DNA of 64,000 bases from Aurantiacibacter sediminis (GTDB lineage: Bacteria; Pseudomonadota; Alphaproteobacteria; Sphingomonadales; Sphingomonadaceae), in assembly GCF_016019885.1 (NCBI RefSeq), contig NZ_JAEANY010000004.1, positions 145,054 through 209,053 on the forward strand. Direction: 5' to 3'. The notes beneath the pieces were generated by a model, which was not told where the DNA came from, searched no databases, and saw only the letters and a program-made list of their open reading frames with translations. A program made the translations under genes and the position numbers. Below are positions 62,871-64,000 of this stretch, piece by piece. Position 1 is the stretch's first letter, and each line of letters begins with the position of its first letter.

Positions 62871-64000
62871 ATGCAGATCGTCGAAACCACCAATGAAGGC
62901 CTCAAGCGCGCCTACACCATCACCATCACTGCCAAGGATATCGATGACAAGATCGATGCCGAGGTAAAGAAGGTTGCTCCGCAGGTGCGCATGCCCGGCT
63001 TCCGTCCGGGTAAAGTGCCCGCCAACCTCGTGCGCAAGATGCACGGCGAAGCGCTGCATGCCGATGTGCTGAACACCACGGTGCGCGAATCGGTCGATGG
63101 CCTGATCAAGGACAAGAAGCTGCGCCCGGCTCTGCAGCCCAAGGTCGAGATGACCGAAGGCTATGAGCAGGGCAAGGATGCCGAAGTCAAAGTCGAAGTC
63201 GAAGTGCTGCCCGAAATCGAGGCGCCTTCGATCGAAGGTCTGAAGCTGGAAAAGCTGAATGTCCCGGTAAGCGACGAGCAGCTCGACGAAGCCCTGGGCA
63301 AGATTGCTGAAGGCCAGAAGAGCTACAAGGACGCTGCGAAGACCAAGAAGGCTGCTGAAGGCGACCAGCTGATCATCGATTTCGTCGGCCGCGTGGACGG
63401 CGAAGAATTCGAAGGTGGCAAGGCCGAAGGCGCGCCGCTGGTGATCGGTTCGGGCCAGTTTATTCCAGGTTTCGAAGAGCAGCTGACAGGCGCCAAGAAG
63501 GGTGATGAGAAAACCATCACCGTGACTTTCCCGGAAGATTATCCGGCAGAGCACCTCGCCGGCAAGGAAGCCGAATTCGACATCACTGTTCAGCAGGTAA
63601 AGACCGAAGCTGAAACGAAGGTCGACGATGATTTCGCCAAGCAGCTTGGCCTAGATGGCATCGATAAGCTTAAGGAACTGGTGAAAGGCCAGATCGAGCA
63701 GGAAAGCGCCGGTCTCACCCGCACCCAGATGAAGCGCCAGCTGCTCGATACGCTCGCAGCCGATCACGATTTCGATGTTCCGCCGACCATGGTGGAAGCC
63801 GAGTTCGACCAGATCTGGAATCAGCTGACCCAGGAAGCTGCCAAGGAAGACGATACCGAAGCGGCGATGAAGGAATTGGAAGCCGAAAAGGACGATTACA
63901 AGCGCATTGCAGAGCGCCGCGTGCGTCTCGGCCTGCTGCTTTCCGAAATCGGCCAGGCCAATGGCGTGGAAATCAGCCAGCAGGAAATGCAGATGCTGAT
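62871..64000 (+). CDS. tig: Trigger factor (partial, 3' end outside the window)
   Basis: 376 codons are visible before the right edge. The ribosome-binding domain has the signature VRMPGFRPGKVPANLVRK (about residues 39-56). The FKBP-like isomerase domain begins near GDQLIIDFVGRVDGEEFEGG. The C-terminal helical arms start after residue 250 and are still open at 64000. Trigger factor is the ribosome-bound chaperone for nascent chains. In this group it usually precedes clpP and clpX, which would lie to the right. Confidence 0.97.
   Translation, partial: MQIVETTNEGLKRAYTITITAKDIDDKIDAEVKKVAPQVRMPGFRPGKVPANLVRKMHGEALHADVLNTTVRESVDGLIKDKKLRPALQPKVEMTEGYEQGKDAEVKVEVEVLPEIEAPSIEGLKLEKLNVPVSDEQLDEALGKIAEGQKSYKDAAKTKKAAEGDQLIIDFVGRVDGEEFEGGKAEGAPLVIGSGQFIPGFEEQLTGAKKGDEKTITVTFPEDYPAEHLAGKEAEFDITVQQVKTEAETKVDDDFAKQLGLDGIDKLKELVKGQIEQESAGLTRTQMKRQLLDTLAADHDFDVPPTMVEAEFDQIWNQLTQEAAKEDDTEAAMKELEAEKDDYKRIAERRVRLGLLLSEIGQANGVEISQQEMQML

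Noticed and set aside
1-64000. CRISPR array, insertion sequence, prophage or rRNA operon
   Set aside because: No regularly spaced direct repeats, transposase motifs, phage structural genes or rRNA sequence could be found on either strand.

Overview
This 64 kb window is chromosomal DNA from a GC-rich alphaproteobacterium, most likely a member of the Sphingomonadales close to the Erythrobacteraceae. That placement is inference. It rests on gene order (argS next to a SPOR protein, ispH-thrB-rnhA, tRNA-Leu before the trigger factor gene), on two very large TonB-dependent receptors, on GatCAB, and on an ATP12-type F1-ATPase chaperone. I saw no transposase, integrase, phage gene, CRISPR array or rRNA. 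The window is mostly core genome with a few accessory modules.

Layout. 1-7.5 kb: a SPOR-protein start, argS, a lipoprotein, ispH-thrB-rnhA, a small YegP-like protein, a D-amino-acid-dehydrogenase-like oxidoreductase and a lysophospholipase-like hydrolase. 7.6-15.1 kb: a Tad/Flp pilus locus (cpaA, B, C, D, E, tadB, tadC). The assembly ATPase (cpaF/tadA) and the pilin are absent, and a strong hairpin lies where cpaF is usually found. 15.1-17.4 kb: a MarR regulator, mtnP and a short-chain dehydrogenase. 17.6-24.8 kb: two divergent TonB-dependent receptors around a 478 bp control region with inverted repeats. 24.9-30 kb: clpB with a heat-shock-like promoter, then an XRE regulator plus DUF2975-type membrane protein facing an ABC exporter across a palindromic operator. 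30-34.8 kb: a double M16 peptidase lipoprotein, a small conserved protein and an AarF/UbiB kinase.

34.8-44 kb is a continuous minus-strand block: rpsU, an FKBP isomerase, a DUF4153 protein, gatC, gatA, a 42-residue membrane peptide, a methyltransferase, gatB, two single-span membrane proteins and trmL. 44.2-47.4 kb is a tightly overlapped plus-strand operon: crcB, an RluA-type pseudouridine synthase, an HAD phosphatase, a small membrane protein and an ATP12 chaperone. 47.4-50.9 kb is an MCE/Mla-type lipid transport operon whose permease carries an N-terminal STAS domain. 51-54.4 kb holds valS and queE. A 273 bp hairpin-rich inverted-repeat element follows, then a HerA-like ATPase, a TIGR02186-TauE pair and an NfrB-like glycosyltransferase coupled to an inner-membrane-anchored, proline-rich, beta-domain protein. 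61-64 kb: nhaA, a DUF3297 protein, tRNA-Leu(UAG) and the start of tig.

The most unusual items are the NfrB/NfrA-like envelope module, the ATPase-less Tad locus, the hairpin element between queE and herA, the palindrome between the XRE and ABC genes, and a hydrolase whose only well-placed start appears to be ATT behind a perfect AGGAGG.
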